A stretch of DNA of 9,170 nucleotides. It comes from Acidobacteriota bacterium. Its GTDB lineage: Bacteria > Acidobacteriota > Thermoanaerobaculia > Gp7-AA8. A program made the translations under genes and the position numbers. Shown piece after piece: positions 1-6,721 of this stretch. How positions within the stretch are numbered: the stretch's first letter is position 1; each line of letters opens with the position of its first letter. The notes below the pieces were generated by a model, which ran no database searches, had not been told where the DNA came from, and saw only the letters and a list, made by a program, of their open reading frames with translations. The stretch lies in the NCBI GenBank assembly GCA_003222375.1, contig QHVX01000076.1, positions 1 to 9,170 on the forward strand. The letters run 5' to 3'.

Positions 1-611
1 GTTCCGACTTCGCGCAGCTTCGCGCCGCCTTGCTGTATGACGTCCGGAACGCGAAACGACCCGCCGATTTCGACAAGCTCGCCGCGCGACACCAGCACTT
101 CGCGCTTCGGCGCAATCGCGGCCAGAAGCAGCAGTGCTGCGGCGGCATTGTTGTTGGTGAGCAGCGCGCCCTGGCATCCGAACAGCGTTCTGCACAGCGA
201 TTCGAGGTGCGCGTCGCGCGCGCCGCGCTCGCCGGCCTCGATATCGAATTCGAGATTCGAATAGCACTCGGTGATTTCGCCGGCGCGCGCCCACAGTGCC
301 GGATCGATTGGCGCACGGCCGAGGTTGGTGTGAATGATGACGCCGGAGGCGTTGATGACCCGGCGCAAAGACGACGCGACGGAGGGCTGCAGAGCGCTGC
401 GAACCGCATCGGCGGCCGATCGTTCGTCGAACGCACTGGCCGACGCGCGCAGCTCGTCGAGATGGGCCGTCAATCTATCCTTGACTCTCGCGCGCCCGAA
501 CTCCGCGATCAGCGGCGCGAAGGCCTGGCCCGAGAGAATCCGCTCGACCGAGGGGATGCTTCGGAGGGATGAGGAATGTCGCAGATGCGCGTATTGTATT
601 CGCTGAGACAT
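1..611 (-). CDS. selA: L-seryl-tRNA(Sec) selenium transferase, N-terminal part (cut by window edge)
   Basis: SelA is a PLP-dependent cytosolic enzyme that converts seryl-tRNA(Sec) to selenocysteinyl-tRNA(Sec) with selenophosphate. The minus-strand frame is open from ATG 611-609 to the window edge, about 203 residues. The N-terminal segment has the family's LRSIPSVERIL (residues 17-27). The core shows VINASGVIIHTNLGRA (85-100), NLEFDIEAGERGARDAH (119-135), the NNNAA stretch (153-157) and SRGELVEIGGSFRVPDV (175-191), all close to known SelA proteins. The PLP-binding lysine lies in the missing C-terminal half. Start choice: ATG 611 gives about 14 extra residues before the conserved part and overlaps the ATG of the divergent gene. 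A TACAAT hexamer lies inside this start region (598-593), two bases short of an ideal distance to an in-frame CTG at 584, so a shorter product is possible. selB would be expected downstream, outside the window. Identification is secure; the exact start is not. Confidence 0.95.
   Translation of the reverse strand, partial: MSQRIQYAHLRHSSSLRSIPSVERILSGQAFAPLIAEFGRARVKDRLTAHLDELRASASAFDERSAADAVRSALQPSVASSLRRVINASGVIIHTNLGRAPIDPALWARAGEITECYSNLEFDIEAGERGARDAHLESLCRTLFGCQGALLTNNNAAAALLLLAAIAPKREVLVSRGELVEIGGSFRVPDVIQQGGAKLREVG
593..600. promoter_or_regulatory. Possible divergent promoter core between selA and the MXAN_5187-like gene
   Basis: On the minus strand, positions 598-593 read TACAAT, the same hexamer found before the deaminase gene. 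Its expected transcription start is near 586, next to an in-frame CTG of selA at 584. On the plus strand the overlapping bases give TATTGT (592-597) or TGTATT (595-600), 12 or 9 bases before the ATG at 610. No convincing -35 or Shine-Dalgarno sequence is seen for either gene. A TTGACC at 617-612 on the minus strand is only 13 bases from TACAAT, which is too close for a standard promoter. The assignment is inference. Confidence 0.35.
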
Positions 612-1212
612 GGTCAAAAAGGATGATGAGCTCGACAAGCTCGAGGAAGACATCCGTAAGCTCAAGGTCAAATACGAGATGTTCTTCCTGGGCAGCCTCA
701 AGATGCCCCCGCAGCACGAGCGCCATCAGCTCGAGGTCTACATCTTCGAGCTCGGCAAACAGAAAATGCGCGAGAACTCGCGGCGCTTCCGCTACAACCA
801 GCTCCTCAGCCGCTACAACCAGTTCCGCGAAATGTGGGGACGCAAGATGCGGGAGCGCGAAGAGGGCCCGCTCGATTTCCGTCGGCGACAGGCCGCGCTG
901 GAGGCGCCGCGCGAAGAAGCTGGCACCGGCCGCCCGTCCGCGCAGCGCGTAACGTCGCGGTCCGCCGATTCGTATGTAAAGATGGTGCCCGGTGCGAACG
1001 GCGAGGCGATCCGCGACTTGTACAGCCAGATCGAAAAGGAACACCGGAAGCTCGGCAAATCGCCGAACCTCACCTTCGAACAGCTTCGCTCGATGGTCGA
1101 AAAACAGAGCGAAGCGGTGCGCTCGCGCTACAACGTCGATGTCGTCGGCTTCCGAGTCGATGTCGTCGACGGAAAAGTCAAGCTGAAAGCGAAACCTATC
1201 CAGGAATCATGA
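610..1212 (+). CDS. MXAN_5187 C-terminal-domain-like protein, function unknown
   Basis: This is a 200-residue soluble, highly charged protein without signal peptide or membrane segment. The N-terminal half (about 5-82) is predicted helical and coiled-coil-like. It carries ELDKLEEDIRKLKVKYEMFFLG (7-28) and an arginine-rich RRFRYNQLLSRYNQF (58-72). This pattern recalls the domain named after Myxococcus MXAN_5187, recognised here from memory. A disordered stretch follows at about 95-125. The C-terminal part has a second helical block (133-173) and a short strand-like end, VDVVGFRVDVVDGKVKLKAKP (176-196). The domain is found in Myxococcota and related groups; no reaction is known to me. The gene overlaps the next one, a TPR lipoprotein, by ATGA, so the two are probably co-translated and may work together at the cell envelope. 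The ATG at 610 is the only start that keeps the conserved N-terminus, and it overlaps the selA ATG on the other strand. Confidence 0.8.
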   Translation: MVKKDDELDKLEEDIRKLKVKYEMFFLGSLKMPPQHERHQLEVYIFELGKQKMRENSRRFRYNQLLSRYNQFREMWGRKMREREEGPLDFRRRQAALEAPREEAGTGRPSAQRVTSRSADSYVKMVPGANGEAIRDLYSQIEKEHRKLGKSPNLTFEQLRSMVEKQSEAVRSRYNVDVVGFRVDVVDGKVKLKAKPIQES

Positions 1213-1946
1213 TGAGACGAACCCTGATCGTGGCGGCGGCGGTGGCGACGCTCTTCGGCTGCGCCGGCCTGCGCATGCATCGCAACGAAAATCCGTACGC
1301 CAGCCGCCTTTTCATCGAGCAATTTCTCGATCCGAACAATCCGCTCGATGCGCAGATCCAGCAAACCATTAACGGTCTTCGCGCCAATCCGCGCTCGGCG
1401 GCGCTCCACAATCGGCTGGGACAGCTTCTGCGTCAAAAGGGATTTCCAAAGGACGCCGAGGTCGAATTCGAGCGCGCCGTGGACGCCGATCCCCATCTCT
1501 ATTCCGCCTGGTACAACCTCGGACTCGTCCGCCAGGCTCGCGGCGACTATCCGGGCGCGAGCTTCGCGTACCACCGCGCCGTCGCGTATCGCAAGGGTTT
1601 TTCGGAAGCGCTGTTCCAGCTCGGACTGATGGAAGAGCAGCGCCACAACACTGAAGGTGCCATCACCTACTACGCGAGAGCGTTCACGATCAATCATTCG
1701 CTGCTCGACGTGCGTGTGAATCCGCGCATCCTCGACAGCAAGCTGGTCGATCTCGCGCTGATGCGCGCATATCCGAACGAGCACGCGCGCGAAAGCACGC
1801 AGTTCTACGCGACGCCGACCGGCTACTCGCAGCCGAATCTCGAGCCGGCGCCGTCGCCGCAGCCTCCCGCGACAGCCATCGTGCCTCCGACCGCGCCGAT
1901 CACGAACCCGGCGCAGCAGCAGCCGCCGCCAAAGCCGCCGCTGTAG
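1209..1946 (+). CDS. TPR-repeat lipoprotein
   Basis: This 245-residue protein is a probable envelope lipoprotein acting as a protein-interaction scaffold. It starts at ATG 1209, overlapping the upstream stop as ATGA; a second ATG follows at 1212. AGGA at 1202-1205 is a plausible weak ribosome site. Residues 1-18 form a lipoprotein signal: two arginines, a hydrophobic core and the lipobox LFGC with Cys18 as the lipid acceptor. Three tandem TPR-like helical hairpins cover about 63-164, with typical phrases such as AWYNLGLVRQARGDYPGA (100-117) and ALFQLGLMEEQ (134-144). The last ~35 residues (211-245) are a Pro/Gln/Ala-rich disordered tail. The substrate or partner cannot be read from the sequence. 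The coupled upstream gene is a candidate partner. The TAG stop also forms the first three bases of a TAGAAT promoter hexamer for lysS. Confidence 0.85.
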   Translation: MMRRTLIVAAAVATLFGCAGLRMHRNENPYASRLFIEQFLDPNNPLDAQIQQTINGLRANPRSAALHNRLGQLLRQKGFPKDAEVEFERAVDADPHLYSAWYNLGLVRQARGDYPGASFAYHRAVAYRKGFSEALFQLGLMEEQRHNTEGAITYYARAFTINHSLLDVRVNPRILDSKLVDLALMRAYPNEHARESTQFYATPTGYSQPNLEPAPSPQPPATAIVPPTAPITNPAQQQPPPKPPL

Positions 1947-1949
1947 AAT
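1944..1949 (+). promoter_or_regulatory. -10 element TAGAAT of lysS, overlapping the upstream stop codon
   Basis: TAGAAT lies 10 bases before the TTG start of lysS, which predicts transcription from about 1956 and a leader of about four bases. The TAG is at the same time the stop codon of the TPR lipoprotein gene. The same hexamer recurs before the FHA gene and the last gene in the window. No -35 match is visible at the usual distance. Confidence 0.6.
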
Positions 1950-1959
1950 TCGCGGCGCT

Positions 1960-3507
1960 TTGCAAGACGAGGAAGTCCCCGAATCCGAACTGATCCGCGT
2001 TCGCCGCGACAAGCTCGCGCGCATCATCGACCTCGGATTCGACCCTTACCCGACCCGCGCGGACATCGATCAGACGATTGAGGATGTCGTCGCGAAGTAC
2101 GGCGGCAAGTCGGCGCAGGAGCTGGAGGCGGAAAAGCCGCACGTCAAGATCGCGGGCCGCATTCTGACCATTCGCGAGTTCGGGAAAACCGCCTTTTTGG
2201 TCCTCTCCGAAAAAACGGCTCGCATTCAGGCGTACTGTCGCAAGGACGCCCTCAGTGAGCGCGAATGGTTGCTTTATCAAAACCTCGATGCCGGCGACTG
2301 GGTATCAGTAGAAGGCACAGTCTTCCGGACGAAGACCAACGAGCTATCGGTGAAAGTCCAGCATCTCAACTTCCTCGCAAAGGCTTTGCGTCCATTGCCC
2401 GGCAAGTGGCATGGGCTGACCGACGTCGAACAACGCTACCGGCAGCGCTACGTCGATCTCATCGTCAACGACGACGTCAAGCGAATCTTCGAGACGCGCG
2501 CCAGAATCGTACGATATATCAGAACATATTTTGATACACATAATTTCATCGAAGTCGAGACGCCGATGATGCAGCCGATCGCCGGGGGCGCCGCCGCCCG
2601 GCCGTTCGTTACGCATCACAACGCGCTCGACATCGATCTGTACATGCGCGTCGCGCCCGAGCTGTATCTCAAACGCCTGATCGTCGGCGGCATGTCGCGC
2701 GTCTACGAGATCAACCGCAATTTTCGCAACGAGGGCATCGGCTATCGCTGGAACCCCGAATTCACGATGCTCGAGTTCTACTGGGCCTACGCCGATTACA
2801 AGGATCTCATCGAGCTAACCGAGGATCTGTTGAACGGCCTCGTGCGCGAGGTGAAGGGATCGGAAACGGTCACATGGCGTGGCGCGGAGATCAGCTTTCG
2901 CCGGCCGTTCCCTAAGTTCACGATGAAGGAAGCGATCGCGCGCTTTTCCAAGGGCGACATCTCCCTCAACGGCCTCGGCGATCGCGACAACCTGGTGAAG
3001 CTCGTAAAGAAATTCGGCGAGCACCGGCCCGTTACTGCCGATGGGACGGAACCGCCAAAGGGAACTCCGGTGCCGGAAATCGCTTCGATGAACGAGGGAA
3101 AGCTTCTCGCTGAGTTGTTCGAGTCGATCGCCGAGGAGCATTTGATCAATCCGACGTTCATCACCGATTTTCCTGTCGAGGTCTCCCCACTCTCGAAACA
3201 ACGCCGCGATGATCCCCGCTATGTCGAGCGATTCGAGCTGTTCATCGGCGGAATGGAGATCGCAAACGCGTTTTCGGAGCTCAACGATCCCGACGAGCAG
3301 GCGCGCCGTTTTCAGCAGCAGGTATCGGAGCGCGAGCGCGGCGATGAGGAAGCGCATCGAGTCGATGACGATTACGTCCGCGCGCTGGAGTACGGAATGC
3401 CTCCGACGGCCGGCGAAGGCGTGGGCATCGATCGCCTGACGATGATCCTTACGGACTCGCCCACCATTCGGGATGTAATCCTGTTTCCGCTGATGCGTCC
3501 GCGATGA
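1960..3507 (+). CDS. lysS: Lysine--tRNA ligase, class II
   Basis: This cytosolic enzyme charges tRNA(Lys) with lysine using ATP. The 515-residue length is normal for a bacterial class II LysRS. An OB-fold anticodon-binding domain occupies about 62-140 (VKIAGRILTIREFGKTAFLVL). The catalytic core follows: IEVETPMM (197-204) of motif 1, RVYEINRNFRNEGIGYRWNPEFTMLE (247-272) of motif 2 with its FRNEG, GGMEIANAFSELNDP (430-444), and GVGIDRL (487-493) of motif 3. The start is assigned to TTG at 1960: there is no ATG before the conserved region, and a TAGAAT element lies just upstream. The stop overlaps the next gene's ATG (ATGA), linking tRNA charging with a permease gene in one transcript. A short AT-rich patch with unusual codons lies at 2511-2550. 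Confidence 0.97.
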   Translation: MQDEEVPESELIRVRRDKLARIIDLGFDPYPTRADIDQTIEDVVAKYGGKSAQELEAEKPHVKIAGRILTIREFGKTAFLVLSEKTARIQAYCRKDALSEREWLLYQNLDAGDWVSVEGTVFRTKTNELSVKVQHLNFLAKALRPLPGKWHGLTDVEQRYRQRYVDLIVNDDVKRIFETRARIVRYIRTYFDTHNFIEVETPMMQPIAGGAAARPFVTHHNALDIDLYMRVAPELYLKRLIVGGMSRVYEINRNFRNEGIGYRWNPEFTMLEFYWAYADYKDLIELTEDLLNGLVREVKGSETVTWRGAEISFRRPFPKFTMKEAIARFSKGDISLNGLGDRDNLVKLVKKFGEHRPVTADGTEPPKGTPVPEIASMNEGKLLAELFESIAEEHLINPTFITDFPVEVSPLSKQRRDDPRYVERFELFIGGMEIANAFSELNDPDEQARRFQQQVSERERGDEEAHRVDDDYVRALEYGMPPTAGEGVGIDRLTMILTDSPTIRDVILFPLMRPR

Positions 3508-4652
3508 TCGAGCTCCGCATCGCGCGCCGGTATCTGTGGGCCGCTCGCAAGGAGGCGCACACCGCGTTCCTTTCGCTCATCTCGATGTTAGGCCTGGCGG
3601 TTGGAGTCGCGACGCTGCTGATCTCGCTCGCTCTGTTGTCGGGTCTGCAGGGACAGATCAAGTCGCGGCTCATCGCATCGAGTCCGCAGTTGCTGATCGA
3701 GCCGATCGGGACGAACACGATCGACAATCCCGCCGCCATCGAAAGCGCCGCGCGAAGCTTCGGCGTCCGCGATGTTCGCCCGATCGTCAGCGGCATCGCG
3801 TGGGGTGCCAATCAGCAGGAACGGCGCGGCCGGCCTCTGCGATTGCGATCGTCGGCGACCTGGCAACCTTCCGACTCGATCAGCCTGACGCGCGACGTCG
3901 CGGCGGGACTCGGCCTGACACTCGGCGATCCGATCACGATTGTCGCGCCGCGGACGCGCCTGACGCCGTTCGGTCCAGTTCCGATCGTCAAGCGCTACAA
4001 GATCGGACAGATTCTCGCGCCGGCAGCCGAGGATCGCGCGGCCGAGGGTGCGCTCGACATGTCGGAGATGGAGAGACTCTTCGGCACCAAGGGGCCGACC
4101 GCGATCGAAATGCACGGCGATGCCGCCAGTGCCGAACCGATTCAGAAGCGACTTGCCGAGAGGTTTCCGAATGTCCAGGTCAAAACGTGGAAGGAAATCA
4201 ATCGCCCGCTTTTCCTTGCGCTGCGACTCGAGAAGGTCGTGATGTTCGCGACGATCTCGCTGATCATTTTCGTCGCGGCGCTGAACCTCATCTCATCCCT
4301 CTCGATGCTGATCCTCGAGAAGCGGCCAGGCGTGGGCGTTCTGCGGACGTTAGGCGCAACAGAAGGCACGATTCTCACGGTTTTCCTGGCGGTCGGTCTG
4401 CTGATCGGAATCACCGGCACGCTGGTCGGCAATGTCTTCGGACTTGGATTCGCGTGGGCCGCGAATCGCTATCACCTCGTCCCGCTGCCGAGCGACATCT
4501 ATTTCATCAACTATCTGCCGTTCCTCGTCGAAGGCGACGACGTCACGTACGTGAATCTCGTCGCCATCGCGCTTTCGGTGCTGGCAACCTGGTATCCCGC
4601 GCGTGCGGCGTCGCGTCTCGATCCCATTGCGGCAATTCGCGAGGAAGTTTGA
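3504..4652 (+). CDS. LolC/LolE-type ABC transporter permease (FtsX/MacB family)
   Basis: This is a 382-residue inner-membrane permease with the topology of lipoprotein-releasing LolC/LolE proteins. A first helix (about 21-47) is followed by a large periplasmic MacB-like core domain (about 50-240). Three helices follow at about 245-270, 289-320 and 348-366. The cytoplasmic loop KRPGVGVLRTLGATEGTI (273-290) matches the coupling region contacting the ATPase, and the end WYPARAASRLDPIAAIREE (363-381) is the classic family tail. In the Lol system such a permease pairs with the ATPase LolD to release lipoproteins from the inner membrane. No LolD gene follows here; instead a lipoprotein gene is joined by a TTGA overlap. 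Whether it is a true LolC/E or another FtsX-like exporter cannot be decided, so no symbol is given. The ATG at 3504 overlaps the lysS stop, with no separate ribosome site. Confidence 0.9.
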   Translation: MIELRIARRYLWAARKEAHTAFLSLISMLGLAVGVATLLISLALLSGLQGQIKSRLIASSPQLLIEPIGTNTIDNPAAIESAARSFGVRDVRPIVSGIAWGANQQERRGRPLRLRSSATWQPSDSISLTRDVAAGLGLTLGDPITIVAPRTRLTPFGPVPIVKRYKIGQILAPAAEDRAAEGALDMSEMERLFGTKGPTAIEMHGDAASAEPIQKRLAERFPNVQVKTWKEINRPLFLALRLEKVVMFATISLIIFVAALNLISSLSMLILEKRPGVGVLRTLGATEGTILTVFLAVGLLIGITGTLVGNVFGLGFAWAANRYHLVPLPSDIYFINYLPFLVEGDDVTYVNLVAIALSVLATWYPARAASRLDPIAAIREEV

Positions 4653-5854
4653 AACGCGTCCTGGCCATCGCCGTCGCGGCGCTTTTCCTTTCCTGCGAGC
4701 CGGCGGTACGGCGCGTGCTCATCCTCACCTTCAATGACAAGGCGGACGTCGTCACCATCTCCGCCACCACGAGCCTCGGCAAAGCGAAAGCGGGAACGCC
4801 GGAAGCGGCCGAGATCGATGAGCAACGCCAGGCGCTCCTGGCCGGCCGCGATGAGTGGAGTCAGCGATTCGCGAACGCCGATCCGGAATCCGACCGCGTG
4901 GTGATGGAGCGGAGCAGAGGCGAGCTCCAATCGGTCGAGCACATCGCGTCGATCGCACCGGAAAACCTCCAAAAGTTCTTCTTCGATACGCACCTGACGG
5001 TGACCTTCACGCGCGGCGAGGGTTGGGCGGAGCTGACGATCTATCCCGGCACGAGCGTGCGGGCAACGCGACGGCAACGCGAGCGCGTCGAGAAGATGCT
5101 GTCGCTGTATTCGGAACGCGCTGCGCGTTATTTCGAATCAATCCGCGCGCTGTACGCCTATCTCGACGAGAAGCCTCCGCGCGCCGAAGACATGTTCTTC
5201 GCGGTTTTCCGGGATGAGAAAGATCAGCCTGCGCGAATCTCGGAAGAGGAAAAATCGCTGGTGGATGGTGTCCGCTCGGCAATCGACGCGATGCTCTCCG
5301 GCGAAGGCGAAACGGCGACGCTCGATCGCGACTTCGACTTCGTCTTCAATCCGTTTCCCGCCGAACTGAAAGTCGCGATTCCCGGTGAAATCACGGCGCT
5401 GGAAGGCTTCACTCGAATGCCCGAACACATCGTGGCGGTGAAAATGCCAAACACCCTCGAAGCCGTCGCGATGCTGGAAGGCCGATGGATCACGCCCGAT
5501 GCTCTGGCAGCAGCCTTGGCGGCACCGAAAGACGCCAGTCCACAGGATCTGGCCGCGTCGATCGCGCCGCAACGGCGCCGCGCAGAGCCGCTCGTCACGC
5601 CGAACGACGTGGCGGCGGCGCTGATGGAGAAAATGCGGCCGGCGAATACCTATCGCGTCCGCTGGATCACCAGGGCAGGTGGCGCACCATTACCACCGCA
5701 GCCTCGCCATCGGGATAATAGCGAGGGCGGATATACGTCGGCTCGAAGTCGAGATGCTCATAAAACGCCTGCGCTCCGCTGTTCGACTGCCGCACTTCCA
5801 GCGACACCGTGGAAATTCCGTTCGTGCGCGCGAACTCCAGACAGCGGTCCATGA
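4649..5854 (+). CDS. Predicted lipoprotein of unknown function, 3' end uncertain
   Basis: I do not recognise the family. The frame opens with TTG 4649, overlapping the permease stop as TTGA. Residues 1-16 look like a lipoprotein signal: MKR, a hydrophobic core, then LFLSC with Cys16. The mature part has no membrane segment. It is a mix of charged helices (about 45-80 and 130-170) and strand-like stretches such as LTVTFTRGEGWAELTIYPG (115-133) and FDFVFNPFPAELKVAIPGEI. A helical, alanine-rich region follows before about residue 340. As printed, the frame continues to 5854 (401 residues). From about 5670 on, however, it runs antisense through rimI and becomes Arg/Ser/Pro-rich, unlike the rest. 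A one-base shift near 5670-5680 would instead give a short plausible end, GRWRTITTAASPSG, stopping at 5716-5718. The start and body are well supported; the end is not. Confidence 0.7.
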   Translation: MKRVLAIAVAALFLSCEPAVRRVLILTFNDKADVVTISATTSLGKAKAGTPEAAEIDEQRQALLAGRDEWSQRFANADPESDRVVMERSRGELQSVEHIASIAPENLQKFFFDTHLTVTFTRGEGWAELTIYPGTSVRATRRQRERVEKMLSLYSERAARYFESIRALYAYLDEKPPRAEDMFFAVFRDEKDQPARISEEEKSLVDGVRSAIDAMLSGEGETATLDRDFDFVFNPFPAELKVAIPGEITALEGFTRMPEHIVAVKMPNTLEAVAMLEGRWITPDALAAALAAPKDASPQDLAASIAPQRRRAEPLVTPNDVAAALMEKMRPANTYRVRWITRAGGAPLPPQPRHRDNSEGGYTSARSRDAHKTPALRCSTAALPATPWKFRSCARTPDSGP

Positions 5855-6122
5855 GCGCGTCGGCGATACCCTTTCGCCGTTCGGATTCCGCGACGGCAAT
5901 TTTGTTGACGTGCATCTCGTCGAAAAACCACATCGCGAAAACGTAGGCGACCACCGACCCATCGCGACGCGCCACCAGATGCAGTCGGGAATCGCCTTGC
6001 AGCTCGCTTTCGAAGAAGTCGCGGCGCCACGGTGCGGGAAAGCAGCTGACTTCGAGGGTGTGAATCGCGTCGAGGTCGTCCGCCGTGGCATCCGAAATCT
6101 CGAGGTCCGCTTTCGTTTTCAT
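5667..6122 (-). CDS. rimI: [Ribosomal protein bS18]-alanine N-acetyltransferase
   Basis: This is a 151-residue GNAT-fold acetyltransferase of the RimI type, which acetylates the N-terminal alanine of ribosomal protein S18 in E. coli. Evidence: an N-terminal ATADDLDAIHTLEVSCFPAPW (12-32), the acetyl-CoA pocket ERRKGIADALM (81-91), and LEVRQSNSGAQAFYEHLDF (108-126). Glu109 and Tyr121 align with the proposed catalytic pair of RimI. The end RPRYYPDGEAAVVMVRHLPW (132-151) is also typical. The ATG at 6122 overlaps the tsaB stop (ATGA), a classic tsaB-rimI arrangement. The 3' end converges on, and overlaps, the lipoprotein gene on the plus strand. Confidence 0.93.
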   Translation of the reverse strand: MKTKADLEISDATADDLDAIHTLEVSCFPAPWRRDFFESELQGDSRLHLVARRDGSVVAYVFAMWFFDEMHVNKIAVAESERRKGIADALMDRCLEFARTNGISTVSLEVRQSNSGAQAFYEHLDFEPTYIRPRYYPDGEAAVVMVRHLPW

Positions 6123-6721
6123 TTCTGTTTTTGCTTCAGTTTGACTTCCGCCTCAGCGAGGCGCACGTAAATCGGCGTGATGTCTTTGTAGGCATCGAGA
6201 TGTCCGGCCTCGACGATTTTCTGCGCGCGCCGCGCGCACGCCAATGCGACGTTGCGCTCCTGCAAGACGTCTCCGATCGACAGTTGCTCCGCGCCCAGCT
6301 GCGCAAGAGCGTCGGTCCGGGCGAGCCGCGGCGCCATGATTTCTTCGCCGGCGTCGAACATCGAAACGTAAAGCTCGCCACGGCCGGCGTCATCGACGAT
6401 CAGCCAGCGTCCGCGGTCAGGCGCGATCGCTTCATGCGTCGACATCGCGCAGACGGGTTTGTCGAGGGCGAGCGCCATTCCCTGCATCGTCGCAAGTCCG
6501 ATCCGCACGCCGGTGAACGATCCCGGGCCGCGGGTAACAGCGAACAGATCGATCGACTTGCGATCCGATCCCGTTTCGCCGAGCAGCCAATCGATCGCCG
6601 GAAGAAGCTTTTCGTTGCGCGAACTGCGACCTTCGAGGGCCGTCGCCCCGAGAAGCTGGCCGTCCTTCACCAAAGCAACGGAAAGAATGGGCAATGATGT
6701 ATCTGCACCGAGAATGAGCAC
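6119..6721 (-). CDS. tsaB: tRNA threonylcarbamoyladenosine biosynthesis protein TsaB
   Basis: TsaB is the dimerisation partner that activates TsaD in making t6A37 on ANN-decoding tRNAs. This 200-residue protein has the ASKHA-type start LILGADTS (2-9) and the hallmark RGPGSFTGVRIGLATMQGMAL (64-84). A typical small variable C-terminal half follows, ending in a lysine-rich tail. The start is GTG 6721-6719, which shares one base with the TAG stop of the deaminase gene (TAGTG); no other start preserves the first strand. The gene is sandwiched in a tight minus-strand operon, deaminase > tsaB > rimI, so it is probably transcribed from the deaminase promoter. Confidence 0.95.
   Translation of the reverse strand: MLILGADTSLPILSVALVKDGQLLGATALEGRSSRNEKLLPAIDWLLGETGSDRKSIDLFAVTRGPGSFTGVRIGLATMQGMALALDKPVCAMSTHEAIAPDRGRWLIVDDAGRGELYVSMFDAGEEIMAPRLARTDALAQLGAEQLSIGDVLQERNVALACARRAQKIVEAGHLDAYKDITPIYVRLAEAEVKLKQKQK

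Noticed and set aside
30..572. Long plus-strand open frame at the left edge
   Set aside because: It lies fully antisense to selA, whose conserved motifs are unmistakable on the minus strand; its own translation is Arg/Ala-rich without motifs.
475..1044. Minus-strand open frame antisense to the MXAN_5187-like gene
   Set aside because: It overlaps two recognisable genes and shows no family motif; GC-rich DNA often leaves such antisense frames open.
834..1208. N-terminal extension of the TPR lipoprotein by about 125 residues
   Set aside because: It overlaps the upstream gene in another frame, is Arg/Ser-rich, and would bury the lipoprotein signal that begins at 1209.
3536..4648. Very long upstream extension of the unknown lipoprotein frame
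   Set aside because: It is a frame shadow of the permease gene; the lipoprotein signal at 4649 marks the true start.
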